This document shows positions 36,712 to 44,989 of a DNA stretch of 64,000 nt, piece by piece; position 1 is the stretch's first letter, and every line of letters starts with the position of its first letter. The notes beneath the pieces were generated by a model that saw only the letters and a list, made by a program, of their open reading frames with translations, searched no databases and was not told the DNA's origin. Position numbers and translations under genes: made by a program. Origin of the DNA: Mesorhizobium sp. L-8-3 (GTDB lineage: Bacteria; Pseudomonadota; Alphaproteobacteria; Rhizobiales; Rhizobiaceae); the NCBI RefSeq assembly GCF_016756615.1, contig NZ_AP023262.1, forward strand, positions 6,759,501 to 6,823,500. The letters are read 5' to 3'.

Positions 36712-37302
36712 TTAATGCGCGGCCACGCCGCACATCCTGAGCGGGCCTGCGTCCTGCATGGTCTTGGCCATCGCCATCGCTCCGGAATAAGTGGCGACGA
36801 CCAGGACGGCAAAGCGTTCCGGATCGGTGTCTTCCTCGCGGCCCGCTTGCTGGTCCGAGCGGATCTTGTCGGCGAGCGCACCGCGCCAGCGTGCAAGGAC
36901 GTCGGCCAGCGCGGCGCGGAACTCCGGGTCGGCGAGCGACAGTTCATGCGCCAGATTGTTGAGCGGGCACCCGCGGACAAATCCTTGACGGTCCAGTTGA
37001 TCAGCCACTGACGTGAACACATCCTTCACGCCCTGGCGCGCCGACGGCGCTGCTTCGATCGGCCGTATCCAGGTGTCCTCCACAGCCCCGGCGACACGTT
37101 CGCGGATGACGGCGAGACCGATCGCCTTCTTGGTCGGAAAATGGTGGTGCAAGGCGCCGCCGGTGACGCCGGCGCCCTGCATCAGATCCCCCAGACTGGT
37201 GGCATGGTAGCCCTTCGCCTGGAAGGCCTCCTCCGCGACGTCAAGAACCTTGCGGCGCATGGCTTCGGGGTCGTTGGTGCGCGTTCTCGGCGTCTTCGGC
37301 AT
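36712..37302 (-). CDS. TetR-family transcriptional regulator
   Basis: This 196-residue repressor has the N-terminal TetR helix-turn-helix: residues 17-63, AEEAFQAKGYHATSLGDLMQ followed by GVTGGALHHHFPTKKAIGLAVI. The C-terminal part resembles the TetR branch with a conserved Cys in GCPLNNLAHELS, seen in electrophile or quinone-responsive members. It diverges from a NIPSNAP gene across 95 bp containing repeated AACCGGTxTGTTTT sites, so it probably represses that gene and itself. Confidence 0.9.
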   Translation of the reverse strand: MPKTPRTRTNDPEAMRRKVLDVAEEAFQAKGYHATSLGDLMQGAGVTGGALHHHFPTKKAIGLAVIRERVAGAVEDTWIRPIEAAPSARQGVKDVFTSVADQLDRQGFVRGCPLNNLAHELSLADPEFRAALADVLARWRGALADKIRSDQQAGREEDTDPERFAVLVVATYSGAMAMAKTMQDAGPLRMCGVAAH

Positions 37303-37335
37303 GGCAGTATCCTGTTGGAGCCCACAAATATCAGA

Positions 37336-37387
37336 TTGACAAAACCGGGCAACCGGTCTGTTTTAAACAGGTCAACCGGTTTGTTTT
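37336..37387. promoter_or_regulatory. TetR operator and NIPSNAP promoter region
   Basis: AACCGGTCTGTTTT (37351-37364) and AACCGGTTTGTTTT (37374-37387) are direct repeats 23 bp apart, with the palindrome CTGTTT-T-AAACAG between. TTGACA at 37336-37341 is a good -35 with TTTTAA about 19 bp on, so an operator here would cover the promoter. Confidence 0.6.
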
Positions 37388-37397
37388 GGAGGAACAG

Positions 37398-38174
37398 ATG
37401 AGCCATCCTGAAATGAGCGGAGTCGGCCGGTGCGCGCCGGTGGTCGAGCTTCGCGAATACACGCTCCGCCCCGGCGGACGGGAGAAACTGATCAGGCTCT
37501 TCGACCGCGAATTCGTCGAGACGCAGGAGGAGACCGGAATGAACGTCGTCGGGCAGTTCCGCGACCCTGATCGACCGGATCGGTTCGTCTGGCTGCGCGG
37601 CTTCGAGAGCATGGAAACGAGACGGCAGGCCCTGGCCGATTTCTATGGCGGCCCGGTCTGGGCCGCGCACAAGGACGAGGCCAACGCCACCATGATCGAC
37701 TCCGACAATGTGCTGCTCCTGCAGCCGGCCTGGGCCGGCGCCGGCTTCGACCTCAAGGGCCGGGCGCGAGGCCCGCGCGAGGATTCGGCCCCGGCGCCTG
37801 ACAAAAAGAGCCCGGCGGTGCTGGTCAGGGTCCACCATATCAGGCAGGAAGCAACGGAGGATTTTATCACGGCATTCCGGGACGAGGCGGCTCCGCTTCT
37901 CGCCCGGCTCGGCGCCCCGCTGGGCGGCATCTTCGTCTCCAACCATGCCGAGAACACTTTTCCGCGTCTTCCTGTGCGGGAAGGCGAGAACGTGCTGGCG
38001 ACATTTCAGGAGTTTGCCGGCACCGACGCGCTCGATCGCCATGGTGACGCGACAGGCGATGATGCCGGCTGGCGCGCCATCGAGACACGGCTCGCTTCAT
38101 ACCGCAGCCGTAGGCCGGAGGATTTCCGGCTGTTGCCCACCGCACGCTCGCTGCTGGGGAGGCCGACGGCCTGA
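37398..38174 (+). CDS. NIPSNAP-family protein
   Basis: The 258-residue protein contains a NIPSNAP/dimeric alpha-beta barrel domain (about 12-110; VVELREYTLRPGGREKLIRLF) and a weaker second repeat (about 140-235). In bacteria such proteins accompany redox or hydrophobic-compound metabolism but lack an established reaction. ATG 37398 follows GGAGGAAC, better than an in-frame start 12 bp earlier. It is divergently paired with a TetR regulator whose sites lie in the shared promoter, so it is probably inducible by a small electrophile. Confidence 0.82.
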   Translation: MSHPEMSGVGRCAPVVELREYTLRPGGREKLIRLFDREFVETQEETGMNVVGQFRDPDRPDRFVWLRGFESMETRRQALADFYGGPVWAAHKDEANATMIDSDNVLLLQPAWAGAGFDLKGRARGPREDSAPAPDKKSPAVLVRVHHIRQEATEDFITAFRDEAAPLLARLGAPLGGIFVSNHAENTFPRLPVREGENVLATFQEFAGTDALDRHGDATGDDAGWRAIETRLASYRSRRPEDFRLLPTARSLLGRPTA

Positions 38175-38265
38175 CCCGGCCGCTCCGCCGCGTCCGGGGC
38201 GGCCTTTGGCGTTTCGACCCGTCCGCCCCGAGCCTCGCCCTTGCCGCTCTCGGTCGCATCGGTTA

Positions 38266-38295
38266 GGACACCCCCGCGAAGGACAGGGGGTGTCC
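38266..38295. other. Perfect hairpin in the hisS leader
   Basis: GGACACCCCC and GGGGGTGTCC form a perfect 10-bp stem with a 10-base loop, 45 bp before the hisS start. No U-tract follows, so it is not a standard terminator. It could be a regulatory leader structure or a repeat remnant. Confidence 0.45.
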
Positions 38296-38340
38296 CCGTA
38301 TCCGACGGCATTTCAAGGACAGGACGCTGGCGAGTAATCC

Positions 38341-39837
38341 ATGGCCGACAGATCGGAAAAAATGAAGGCGCGGCTGCCGCGCGGTTTCGTCGATCGGTTT
38401 GCCGAGGATATCCGCGCCGTCGAACGGATGATGGCCAGCATCCGCGAGGTCTACGAACTCTACGGCTTCGAGCCCGTCGACCAGCCGCTGATCGAATATA
38501 CTGACGCGCTGGGCAAGTTCCTGCCTGATCAGGACCGCCCGAACGAAGGCGTCTTCTCGTTCCAGGACGACGACGAGCACTGGCTGTCGCTGCGCTACGA
38601 CCTGACCGCACCGATGGCCCGCTTCGTGGCGGAGAACTTCGAGCGCCTTCCCAAGCCTTATCGCAGCTACCGTTCCGGCTGGGTGTTCCGCAACGAGAAG
38701 CCGGGACCCGGACGCTTCCGCCAGTTCATGCAGTTCGACGCCGACACGGTCGGCACGCCCGGTGTCGCCGCCGACGCCGAGATGGCAATGATGATGGCCG
38801 ACGTGCTGGAGGCGCTCGGCATCGGGCGCGGCGACTATGTGATCCGCGTCAACAACCGCAAGGTTCTCGACGGCGTGATGGAGGCGATCGGCCTCGGCGG
38901 CGACGACAATGCCGGGCGACGACTGACGGTGCTGAGGGCCATCGACAAGCTCGACAAGTTTGGGCCGGAGGGCGTGCGGCTCCTGCTGGGGAAGGGCAGG
39001 CTCGACGAAAGCGGCGATTTCACCAGGGGCGCCGGGCTGGACGATGCCCAGACTGCGCAGGTCATGTCGGTCGTCGAAAGGCAGGCCGGATCCGCAGGCG
39101 GCGATATCGCCGCGATCGCGGAAGCCAGCGCCACGGCCAGGGCCGGCTTCGCCGAGCTCGACGAGATCGAAGCTCTGGTGCGCGCGGCCGGCTACGGGCC
39201 GGACCGCATCAAGATCGACCCGTCCGTGGTGCGCGGCCTCGAATATTACACCGGCCCCGTCTATGAGGCCGAGCTGCTCGCAGAGATACCCAATGACGAG
39301 GGACAGATCGTGCGTTTCGGCTCGGTCGGCGGCGGCGGGCGCTATGACGGGCTGGTCTCGCGCTTCCGCGGCGAGCCGGTGCCGGCGACCGGCTTCTCCA
39401 TCGGCGTATCGCGCCTGATGACGGCGCTGAAGAACCTCGGCAAGCTCGACATCTCCGACGTGGTCGCACCTGTCGTCGTGCTGGTCATGGACCGGGATAC
39501 CGAGAGCCTTGGCCGATACCAGAAGATGGTGGCGGAACTTCGCGGCGCGAAGATCCGTGCCGAGCTCTATCTCGGCGGCGCCGGCATGAAGGCGCAGATG
39601 AAATATGCCGACCGTCGCGGAGCGCCATGCGTCGTCATCCAGGGCGGCGACGAACGCGCCACCGGCACGGTGCAGATCAAGGACCTCGTCGAAGGCGCAC
39701 GGCTCGCGGAGGAGGTCACCGACAACAAGGCGTGGCGCGAGGGCCGTCCCGCCCAGATCACCGTCGCCGAAGGCGAGATGGTGGCGGCGGTGAAGAAGAT
39801 CCTCGCCGCGCAGGCGAAAGAGCGGGGTCCCGCATGA
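38341..39837 (+). CDS. hisS: Histidyl-tRNA synthetase
   Basis: This 498-residue class II synthetase has motif 1/2 segments (RYDLTAPMARF, YRSYRSGWVFRNEKPGPGRFRQF) and the His-specific loops GLEYYTGPVYE and GGGRYDGLV. The C-terminal anticodon-binding domain starts near 400. The YRSGWVFRNEKPGPGRF wording is typical of the alphaproteobacterial HisS branch, which co-evolved with tRNA-His lacking G-1. It is followed by a palindromic repeat and then hisZ, its own paralogue. Confidence 0.96.
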   Translation: MADRSEKMKARLPRGFVDRFAEDIRAVERMMASIREVYELYGFEPVDQPLIEYTDALGKFLPDQDRPNEGVFSFQDDDEHWLSLRYDLTAPMARFVAENFERLPKPYRSYRSGWVFRNEKPGPGRFRQFMQFDADTVGTPGVAADAEMAMMMADVLEALGIGRGDYVIRVNNRKVLDGVMEAIGLGGDDNAGRRLTVLRAIDKLDKFGPEGVRLLLGKGRLDESGDFTRGAGLDDAQTAQVMSVVERQAGSAGGDIAAIAEASATARAGFAELDEIEALVRAAGYGPDRIKIDPSVVRGLEYYTGPVYEAELLAEIPNDEGQIVRFGSVGGGGRYDGLVSRFRGEPVPATGFSIGVSRLMTALKNLGKLDISDVVAPVVVLVMDRDTESLGRYQKMVAELRGAKIRAELYLGGAGMKAQMKYADRRGAPCVVIQGGDERATGTVQIKDLVEGARLAEEVTDNKAWREGRPAQITVAEGEMVAAVKKILAAQAKERGPA

Positions 39838-39850
39838 CATGCGATTCGCT

Positions 39851-40030
39851 TCCCCTCCCCCTTGAGGGGAGGGTGGCCGCCCACGGGTCTTGCCTCCGGC
39901 AAGCCCGAGGACAGGCTCCGCGGCCGGGTGGGGTCACCACCGCTAGGCGCGACCTCTATTTGGCGCCGAGCACTGCTGCGTGCACCCCCTCTGGCTGCTG
40001 CGCAGCCATCTCCCCCTCAAGGGGGGAGAG
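39851..40030. repeat. Mosaic palindromic intergenic repeat between hisS and hisZ
   Basis: The element is about 180 bp and is bounded by TCCCCTCCCCCTTGAGGGGA on the left and CTCCCCCTCAAGGGGGGAGA on the right, each itself a small palindrome and together an inverted pair. Inner CCGCGG/GGCTGCTGCGCAGCC motifs give further hairpins. Such CCCCCTTGAGGGG elements are scattered in rhizobial intergenic regions. The hisZ frame stays open through its right half. Confidence 0.75.
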
Positions 40031-40045
40031 AGCGGCGTACCTCTC

Positions 40046-41167
40046 ATGACCCCACGCTATCCCGCCTTCGCGCCCGATATCCAAAAACTGTTCGCCGAGC
40101 GCGGCGCGGTAGCCGTCGACGTGCCGGTCATCCAGCCGGCCGATCCCTTCCTCGACATGGCGGGCGAGGATTTGCGCCGCAGGATCTTCCTCACGGAAAG
40201 CGAAACCGGCGCGACCTTGTGCCTGCGCCCGGAATTCACCATTCCCGTCTGTCTCGACCATATCGCCAGCCAGGCGGGCACCCCCCGCCGCTATTCCTAT
40301 CTGGGCGAGGTGTTCCGCCAGCGCCGCGAAGGCGGCAACGAATTCTTCCAGGCCGGCATCGAGGATCTCGGCGACACCGACACGCCGCGCGCCGACGCGC
40401 GGTCGCTGGCCGACGCCCATGCCCTGCTGGCGCTCGCTTTGCCGGACCATGCCTTGCAAATCGTGCTCGGCGACCAGACGGTGTTCGAGGCGGTGCTCGC
40501 CGCGCTCGGTCTGCCACGCGGCTGGCGCATGCGGCTGGCGCGGGCTTTCGGCTCGACGGCGTTGCTGGAGGCCGCGCTCGCCGACCTCGCCAATCCGACC
40601 CGCAACGGCGAACTGCCCACTTCGGTCGCCGCTCTCGTCGCCGAAGGCGACCCGGAGAGGCTGGCAGCCCATGTCGCGGCCGGCATGGAGGCCGCAGGCC
40701 TGTCGTCCTCGGCGGGTCGCACGCCGGCCGAAATCGCGCGCCGTCTCATCGAAAAGGCCGAGTTGAGAAGCGTGCGCCTGTCGAGCGAAGCTTTCGACGC
40801 GCTGAAGGATTTCCTTGCCATCAAGGCGCCTCTCGACCGGGCCGCGGGCGCGCTCGCCGCTTTCGCCTCCGCAGCCCGGCTGTCCCTGGGGGCAGCACTC
40901 GACAATTTCGCAGCCCGCGCCGAGGCGATCGCCGCCCACGGCCTTTCCGCCGACACGATCATTTATGATGCGGCCTTCGGCCGGCCCCTCGACTATTACA
41001 CCGGCCTCGTCTTCGAGATTTCGGCCGGCGGCACGGACCGGCCGCTGGTCGGCGGCGGCCGCTACGACCGGCTGCTCACGCTCCTGGGCGCCAAGGAGGC
41101 CATTCCCGGCGTCGGCTTCTCGGCCTGGCTCGACCGCATCGGAGCTTTGCGCGAGGACGGACTATGA
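40046..41167 (+). CDS. hisZ: ATP phosphoribosyltransferase regulatory subunit HisZ
   Basis: This 373-residue protein is a HisS paralogue without synthetase function. It keeps LRPEFTIPVCLDHI, YLGEVFRQRREGGNEFFQAGIE and RPLDYYTGLVFE but lacks the anticodon domain. It forms a hetero-octamer with short HisG and confers activity and histidine feedback. The start ATG 40046 matches the family N-terminus; upstream in-frame codons belong to the repeat. It overlaps hisG by ATGA, indicating coupled synthesis. Confidence 0.93.
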   Translation: MTPRYPAFAPDIQKLFAERGAVAVDVPVIQPADPFLDMAGEDLRRRIFLTESETGATLCLRPEFTIPVCLDHIASQAGTPRRYSYLGEVFRQRREGGNEFFQAGIEDLGDTDTPRADARSLADAHALLALALPDHALQIVLGDQTVFEAVLAALGLPRGWRMRLARAFGSTALLEAALADLANPTRNGELPTSVAALVAEGDPERLAAHVAAGMEAAGLSSSAGRTPAEIARRLIEKAELRSVRLSSEAFDALKDFLAIKAPLDRAAGALAAFASAARLSLGAALDNFAARAEAIAAHGLSADTIIYDAAFGRPLDYYTGLVFEISAGGTDRPLVGGGRYDRLLTLLGAKEAIPGVGFSAWLDRIGALREDGL

Positions 41168-41868
41168 GCCTGACGCTGGCGCTGCCGTCCAAGGGACGGC
41201 TCAAGGAACAGGCGCTCGAAGCGCTGGCCGCGGCGGGGCTTTCCGTCGTTCTGCCCGACGACGAGCGCAAATACCGTGCCCGCATCGAAGGGCGCGACGA
41301 CATCGACATCGCCTTCCTGTCAGCGTCCGAAATCGCCGGCGAACTGGGAAGCGGCTCGGTCGACCTCGGCGTGACCGGCGAGGACTTGCTGCGCGAGACC
41401 GTCGCGAATTGGGAAGACCGCGCCGCGATCTCGGCCCGGCTCGGCTTTGGCCGGGCCGACGTGGTGGTGGCGGTGCCCGATATGTGGTTCGACGTCGACA
41501 CCATGGCCGACCTCGACGACGTCGCGGCGATCTTCCGGCAGCGTCACGGCCGGCGCCTGCGGATCGCGACGAAATACTGGCGGCTGACGCAGCAGTTCTT
41601 CTCGCAGAAGCACGGTATCCAGGTCTACCGCATCGTCGAGAGCCTCGGCGCCACCGAGGGGGCGCCGGCCGCGGGCTCGGCCGACATCATCGTCGACATC
41701 ACGACCACCGGCTCGACCTTGCGCGCCAATCATCTCAAGATCCTGTCCGATGGCGTCATCCTGGAATCGCAGGCCTGCCTGGTGTCATCCAGGAAGGCCC
41801 GGGACGCGGCCGACGAGGCCCTTCTGGCAGATATCGTCGCGAAGGTTGCGGCAACGGTAGACGCCTGA
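41164..41868 (+). CDS. hisG: ATP phosphoribosyltransferase, short form HisG
   Basis: This 234-residue enzyme catalyses the first step of histidine synthesis, joining ATP and PRPP. It is the short form without the ACT-like regulatory domain, so it needs HisZ. Typical segments are LALPSKGRL, DLGVTGEDLL and the PRPP-loop DIIVDITTTGSTLRAN. It shares four bases with hisZ and is followed by an intrinsic terminator at 41942-41974. Confidence 0.96.
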   Translation: MSLTLALPSKGRLKEQALEALAAAGLSVVLPDDERKYRARIEGRDDIDIAFLSASEIAGELGSGSVDLGVTGEDLLRETVANWEDRAAISARLGFGRADVVVAVPDMWFDVDTMADLDDVAAIFRQRHGRRLRIATKYWRLTQQFFSQKHGIQVYRIVESLGATEGAPAAGSADIIVDITTTGSTLRANHLKILSDGVILESQACLVSSRKARDAADEALLADIVAKVAATVDA

Positions 41869-41941
41869 GCGCTTCGCCCCCGCAGACCCGAACTCTTTTC
41901 CCCGACAGGCTCCCCGCTCCAAGGCCGAGCATTCAACACGC

Positions 41942-41974
41942 AAAAGGCCCGGATCTCGCGACCCGGGCCCTTTT
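41942..41974. terminator. Bidirectional intrinsic terminator between hisG and doxX
   Basis: A bulged stem AAAAGG-CCCGG/CCGGG-C-CCTTTT with A- and T-runs at the ends can serve both convergent genes: hisG (stop 41868) and doxX (stop 41994). Confidence 0.75.
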
Positions 41975-41993
41975 GTGGGAGCCGAACAATCTG

Positions 41994-42395
41994 TCAGGCG
42001 TAGGCGGCTGCACCACCGCGACGGGCGTCGACCGACAAGGCGCCGGGCCCGGCGACGAAGAGCGCCAGCAGGCCGCCCGCGATGGTCACGTTCTTCATGA
42101 ACATTATCATCTGCATCTGATCGGCCGGGGCGTAGTGGAAGACGAGGCCGGTGAACACGCAGAAGGCGGCAAGAAGCAGAGCGGCTGCCCTGGTCTGGAA
42201 GCCGACGAGGATGGCGATGCCGATAAGCGTCTCGAAGAGCGCCGCCAGCCAGGCCAACGCCGTTCCCGCCGGCAGGCCGACCGAGCTTATGTAGCCCGCC
42301 GTGCCCTCGATGCCGCCGAACTTCTGCAGGCCCGAGAGGATGAACATGATCGAAAGAAGTAAGCGACCGACAAGAAGGATGAGGTTGTTCGACAT
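41994..42395 (-). CDS. DoxX-family membrane protein
   Basis: The 133-residue inner-membrane protein has four helices and the DoxX hallmarks GRLLLSIMFILSGLQKFGGI and AALFETLIGIAILVGFQTR. DoxX-type proteins are linked to redox or thiol stress defence, for example with SodA in mycobacteria, and to quinol metabolism in other branches. Start ATG 42395 follows GGAGAGAG. The upstream region holds an unusual cluster of GTTCA/TGAAC inverted repeats, so it is probably tightly regulated. Confidence 0.88.
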   Translation of the reverse strand: MSNNLILLVGRLLLSIMFILSGLQKFGGIEGTAGYISSVGLPAGTALAWLAALFETLIGIAILVGFQTRAAALLLAAFCVFTGLVFHYAPADQMQMIMFMKNVTIAGGLLALFVAGPGALSVDARRGGAAAYA

Positions 42396-42469
42396 AAGAC
42401 TCTCTCCGGTGGAAGGATCGTAGGTCTGAACTACCCGAATTCCATTCCAGCGGCGAGCCGGCAATTTCC

Positions 42470-42531
42470 GAACGCTTCGTTCAACGTAGGTGAACGATCG
42501 CTGAAGATCGTTCACCTGCTCCAAGTTCACC
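42470..42531. promoter_or_regulatory. Operator-like cluster upstream of doxX
   Basis: Four linked elements share a GTTCA/TGAAC core. GAACG-CTT-CGTTC is at 42470-42482. GTTCA-N7-TGAAC is at 42479-42495. A perfect 12-bp-arm palindrome, AGGTGAACGATC-N6-GATCGTTCACCT, is at 42488-42517. A further GTTCACC is at 42525-42531. They lie 75-136 bp before doxX and after the fumC stop. Regulator unknown. Confidence 0.55.
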
Positions 42532-42625
42532 GGGATGAGCGGACCTGAAGATCGTCGCCCAGTTCGGAAATTCCCCCGGGTCGAAGGGCGACGGCTATTT
42601 TTGGCGGCGCCCGCGCAAATCCGGG

Positions 42626-44017
42626 TCAGCCGGGATGGGTCATGTCCTCGGGACGTACCAGCCGGTCGTAGTCGGCCTCGGTCACCAGCCCGGTCGCGAG
42701 CGCCTCCTCGCGCAGCGTGGTGCCGTTCTTGTGCGCCGTCTTGGCGATCCTGGCGGCGTTGTCGTAGCCGATGGTCGGGGCGAGTGCCGTCACCAGCATC
42801 AGCGAGCGCTCGAGGGCGGCCTTGATGTTGTCCTCGCGGGCCTCTATGCCGACGACGCAATTGTCGGTGAAGGAGACAGCCGCATCGGCCATGAGCTGGA
42901 CGGACTGCAGGAAATTGTAGGCCATCACCGGGTTGTAGACATTGAGCTCGAAATGGCCCTGGCTGCCGGCGAAGGAAAGGGCGGCATTGTTGCCGAAGAC
43001 CTGCACGCAGACCTGCGTCAGCGCCTCGCACTGGGTCGGGTTGACCTTTCCGGGCATAATCGACGAGCCCGGCTCGTTCTCGGGCAACGACAGTTCGCCC
43101 AGACCCGAACGCGGACCCGAGCCCAGCAGGCGGATGTCATTGGCGATCTTGAACAGCGCGGCGGCCGCAGCGTTGATCGCGCCATGCGAGAACACCATGG
43201 AATCATGCGCGGCCAGCGCCTCGAATTTGTTCGGCGCCGAGGTGAAGGCGATGCCGGTGATGTCGGCGACGCGCTCGGCGACCTTCTCGGCGAAGCCGAT
43301 CGGCGCGTTGAGGCCGGTGCCGACAGCCGTGCCGCCCTGGGCGAGCTCCTGCAGGCCCGGCAAAGTGAGCTCTATGCGATTGATCGACGAGGCGACCTGC
43401 GCGGCATAACCCGAGAATTCCTGGCCCAGCGTGAGCGGGGTCGCGTCCTGCGTATGGGTGCGGCCGATCTTGACGATGTGGTGGAAGGCTTTCGCCTTGG
43501 CGTCGAGAGCGGCATGGAGATGCTTCAGCGCCGGCAGCAGGTGATGGATGATCCGCTCGGCGCAGGCGATGTGCATGGCCGTCGGATAGGTGTCGTTCGA
43601 CGACTGGCTCATATTGACGTGGTCGTTGGGATGGACCGGCTTCTTGGAGCCTTTCTCCCCGCCTATCATCTCGATGGCGCGATTGGAGATCACCTCGTTG
43701 GCGTTCATGTTGGACTGGGTGCCCGAGCCGGTCTGCCAGACGACGAGCGGGAAATGCTCGTCCAGCTTGCCGTCGATGACCTCCTGAGAGGCCGCCACGA
43801 TCGCGTCGCCGACCTTCGGATCGAGCCGGCCGAGCGCCATATTGGCCTCTGCCGCGGCGCGCTTGACGATACCGAGTGCCCGAACGATCGACAGAGGCTG
43901 CTTCTCCCAGCCGATCTTGAAATTGCCGAGCGAACGCTGCGCCTGGGCGCCCCAATAGCGATCGGACGGAACGTCGATCGGGCCGAAAGTGTCGGTTTCC
44001 GTACGGGTCGTGGTCAT
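42626..44017 (-). CDS. fumC: Class II fumarate hydratase FumC
   Basis: This 463-residue enzyme (the usual length) interconverts fumarate and malate in the TCA cycle without an iron-sulfur cluster. Signature GSSIMPGKVNPTQ, the substrate segment SGTQSNMNANEV and HPNDHVNMSQSSND are intact. ATG 44017 is chosen; the frame is open 26 codons further but that part is not conserved. It lies 128 bp downstream of tag on the same strand. Confidence 0.97.
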   Translation of the reverse strand: MTTTRTETDTFGPIDVPSDRYWGAQAQRSLGNFKIGWEKQPLSIVRALGIVKRAAAEANMALGRLDPKVGDAIVAASQEVIDGKLDEHFPLVVWQTGSGTQSNMNANEVISNRAIEMIGGEKGSKKPVHPNDHVNMSQSSNDTYPTAMHIACAERIIHHLLPALKHLHAALDAKAKAFHHIVKIGRTHTQDATPLTLGQEFSGYAAQVASSINRIELTLPGLQELAQGGTAVGTGLNAPIGFAEKVAERVADITGIAFTSAPNKFEALAAHDSMVFSHGAINAAAAALFKIANDIRLLGSGPRSGLGELSLPENEPGSSIMPGKVNPTQCEALTQVCVQVFGNNAALSFAGSQGHFELNVYNPVMAYNFLQSVQLMADAAVSFTDNCVVGIEAREDNIKAALERSLMLVTALAPTIGYDNAARIAKTAHKNGTTLREEALATGLVTEADYDRLVRPEDMTHPG

Positions 44018-44145
44018 ATCTCTCTTTCCGTTGGGCGCCGGCAGGCCGGCTCTTTTTCCGCCTTGCTGCAAATACCGGCTTCGCCGCCGGGTCAAATGAA
44101 AAATCGATTAGGGCCGGCCCGGATTTCGACGCGGGCGACGGAAGT

Positions 44146-44793
44146 CTATCGAGGGCGACGAAACCGCTGCCGCGCTTCCTCGACGGACGCGCGACAAATG
44201 CAGCCCTCGATATGGTCGTTCACGAGCCCCATGGCCTGCATGAAGGCATAGACGGTGGTCGGGCCGACGAAGGTCCAGCCGCGCTTCTTCAGCTCCTTGG
44301 AGATCAGCGTCGAGGTGGGGGTCGTGGGGTTGGCGACCAGGGTGGGATAATCGACCCGCCCGGGACGCTCGCCTGGGCCGGGCTCGAACTTCCAGAACCA
44401 GGCCGCGAGAGAACCGGCCTCGTCGACCAGCTCGATCGCTCGCTTCGCGTTGTTGATGACCGATTCGATCTTGCCGCGATGGCGCACGATGCCCTTGTCG
44501 TCGAGCAGGCGTTCGACATCCTTGTCCGTGAAGCGGGCTACCTCGTGGAAGTCGAAGCCGGCGAAAGCCGCGCGGAAATTCTCGCGCTTTCTCAGGATGG
44601 TCAGCCAGGAAAGGCCGGACTGAAAGCCCTCGAGGCAGATCTTCTCGAAGAGGCGCCGGTCGTCATCCACCGGCCTGCCCCATTCCTGGTCGTGATAGCT
44701 GCCGTAGAGTTCGTCGCTGCCGCGCCAGAAGCAGCGCAACGCGCCGTCGTCTCCCACGATCAAGCCGGTCTTTTCCTGCATCTCGGATTCCAT
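44146..44793 (-). CDS. tag: DNA-3-methyladenine glycosylase I
   Basis: The 215-residue base-excision repair enzyme removes 3-methyladenine from alkylated DNA. It has the family start RCFWRGSDELYGSYHDQEWGRP (split here as RCFWRG and YHDQEWG) and LEGFQSGLSWLTILRKRENF. The zinc site includes the C-terminal DHIEGCICR. Methionines at residues 1 and 5 are both possible starts. It diverges from the L,D-transpeptidase gene. Confidence 0.94.
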   Translation of the reverse strand: MESEMQEKTGLIVGDDGALRCFWRGSDELYGSYHDQEWGRPVDDDRRLFEKICLEGFQSGLSWLTILRKRENFRAAFAGFDFHEVARFTDKDVERLLDDKGIVRHRGKIESVINNAKRAIELVDEAGSLAAWFWKFEPGPGERPGRVDYPTLVANPTTPTSTLISKELKKRGWTFVGPTTVYAFMQAMGLVNDHIEGCICRASVEEARQRFRRPR

Positions 44794-44989
44794 TCGTTAA
44801 CGCGATTTTGAAAGGCTTCACGCGGCCTTTACCAGGTTGCTGAACCCGGCGGTAACCACACCAAAAGCTTTACGACGCGTTTGGCTCTTTAGACATTCCG
44901 ATTCACGTTTCAGTTGCCACCTCCCGCCACCATCGGCGCGAACGAGGGGATTTCCTTCCTCGGGGGCACGTTTGTTTGAGGTCCAGTCC

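Noticed and set aside
40046..41167. hisZ considered as a second histidyl-tRNA synthetase
   Set aside because: It lacks the anticodon-binding domain, is adjacent to short-form hisG with a four-base overlap, and matches HisZ.
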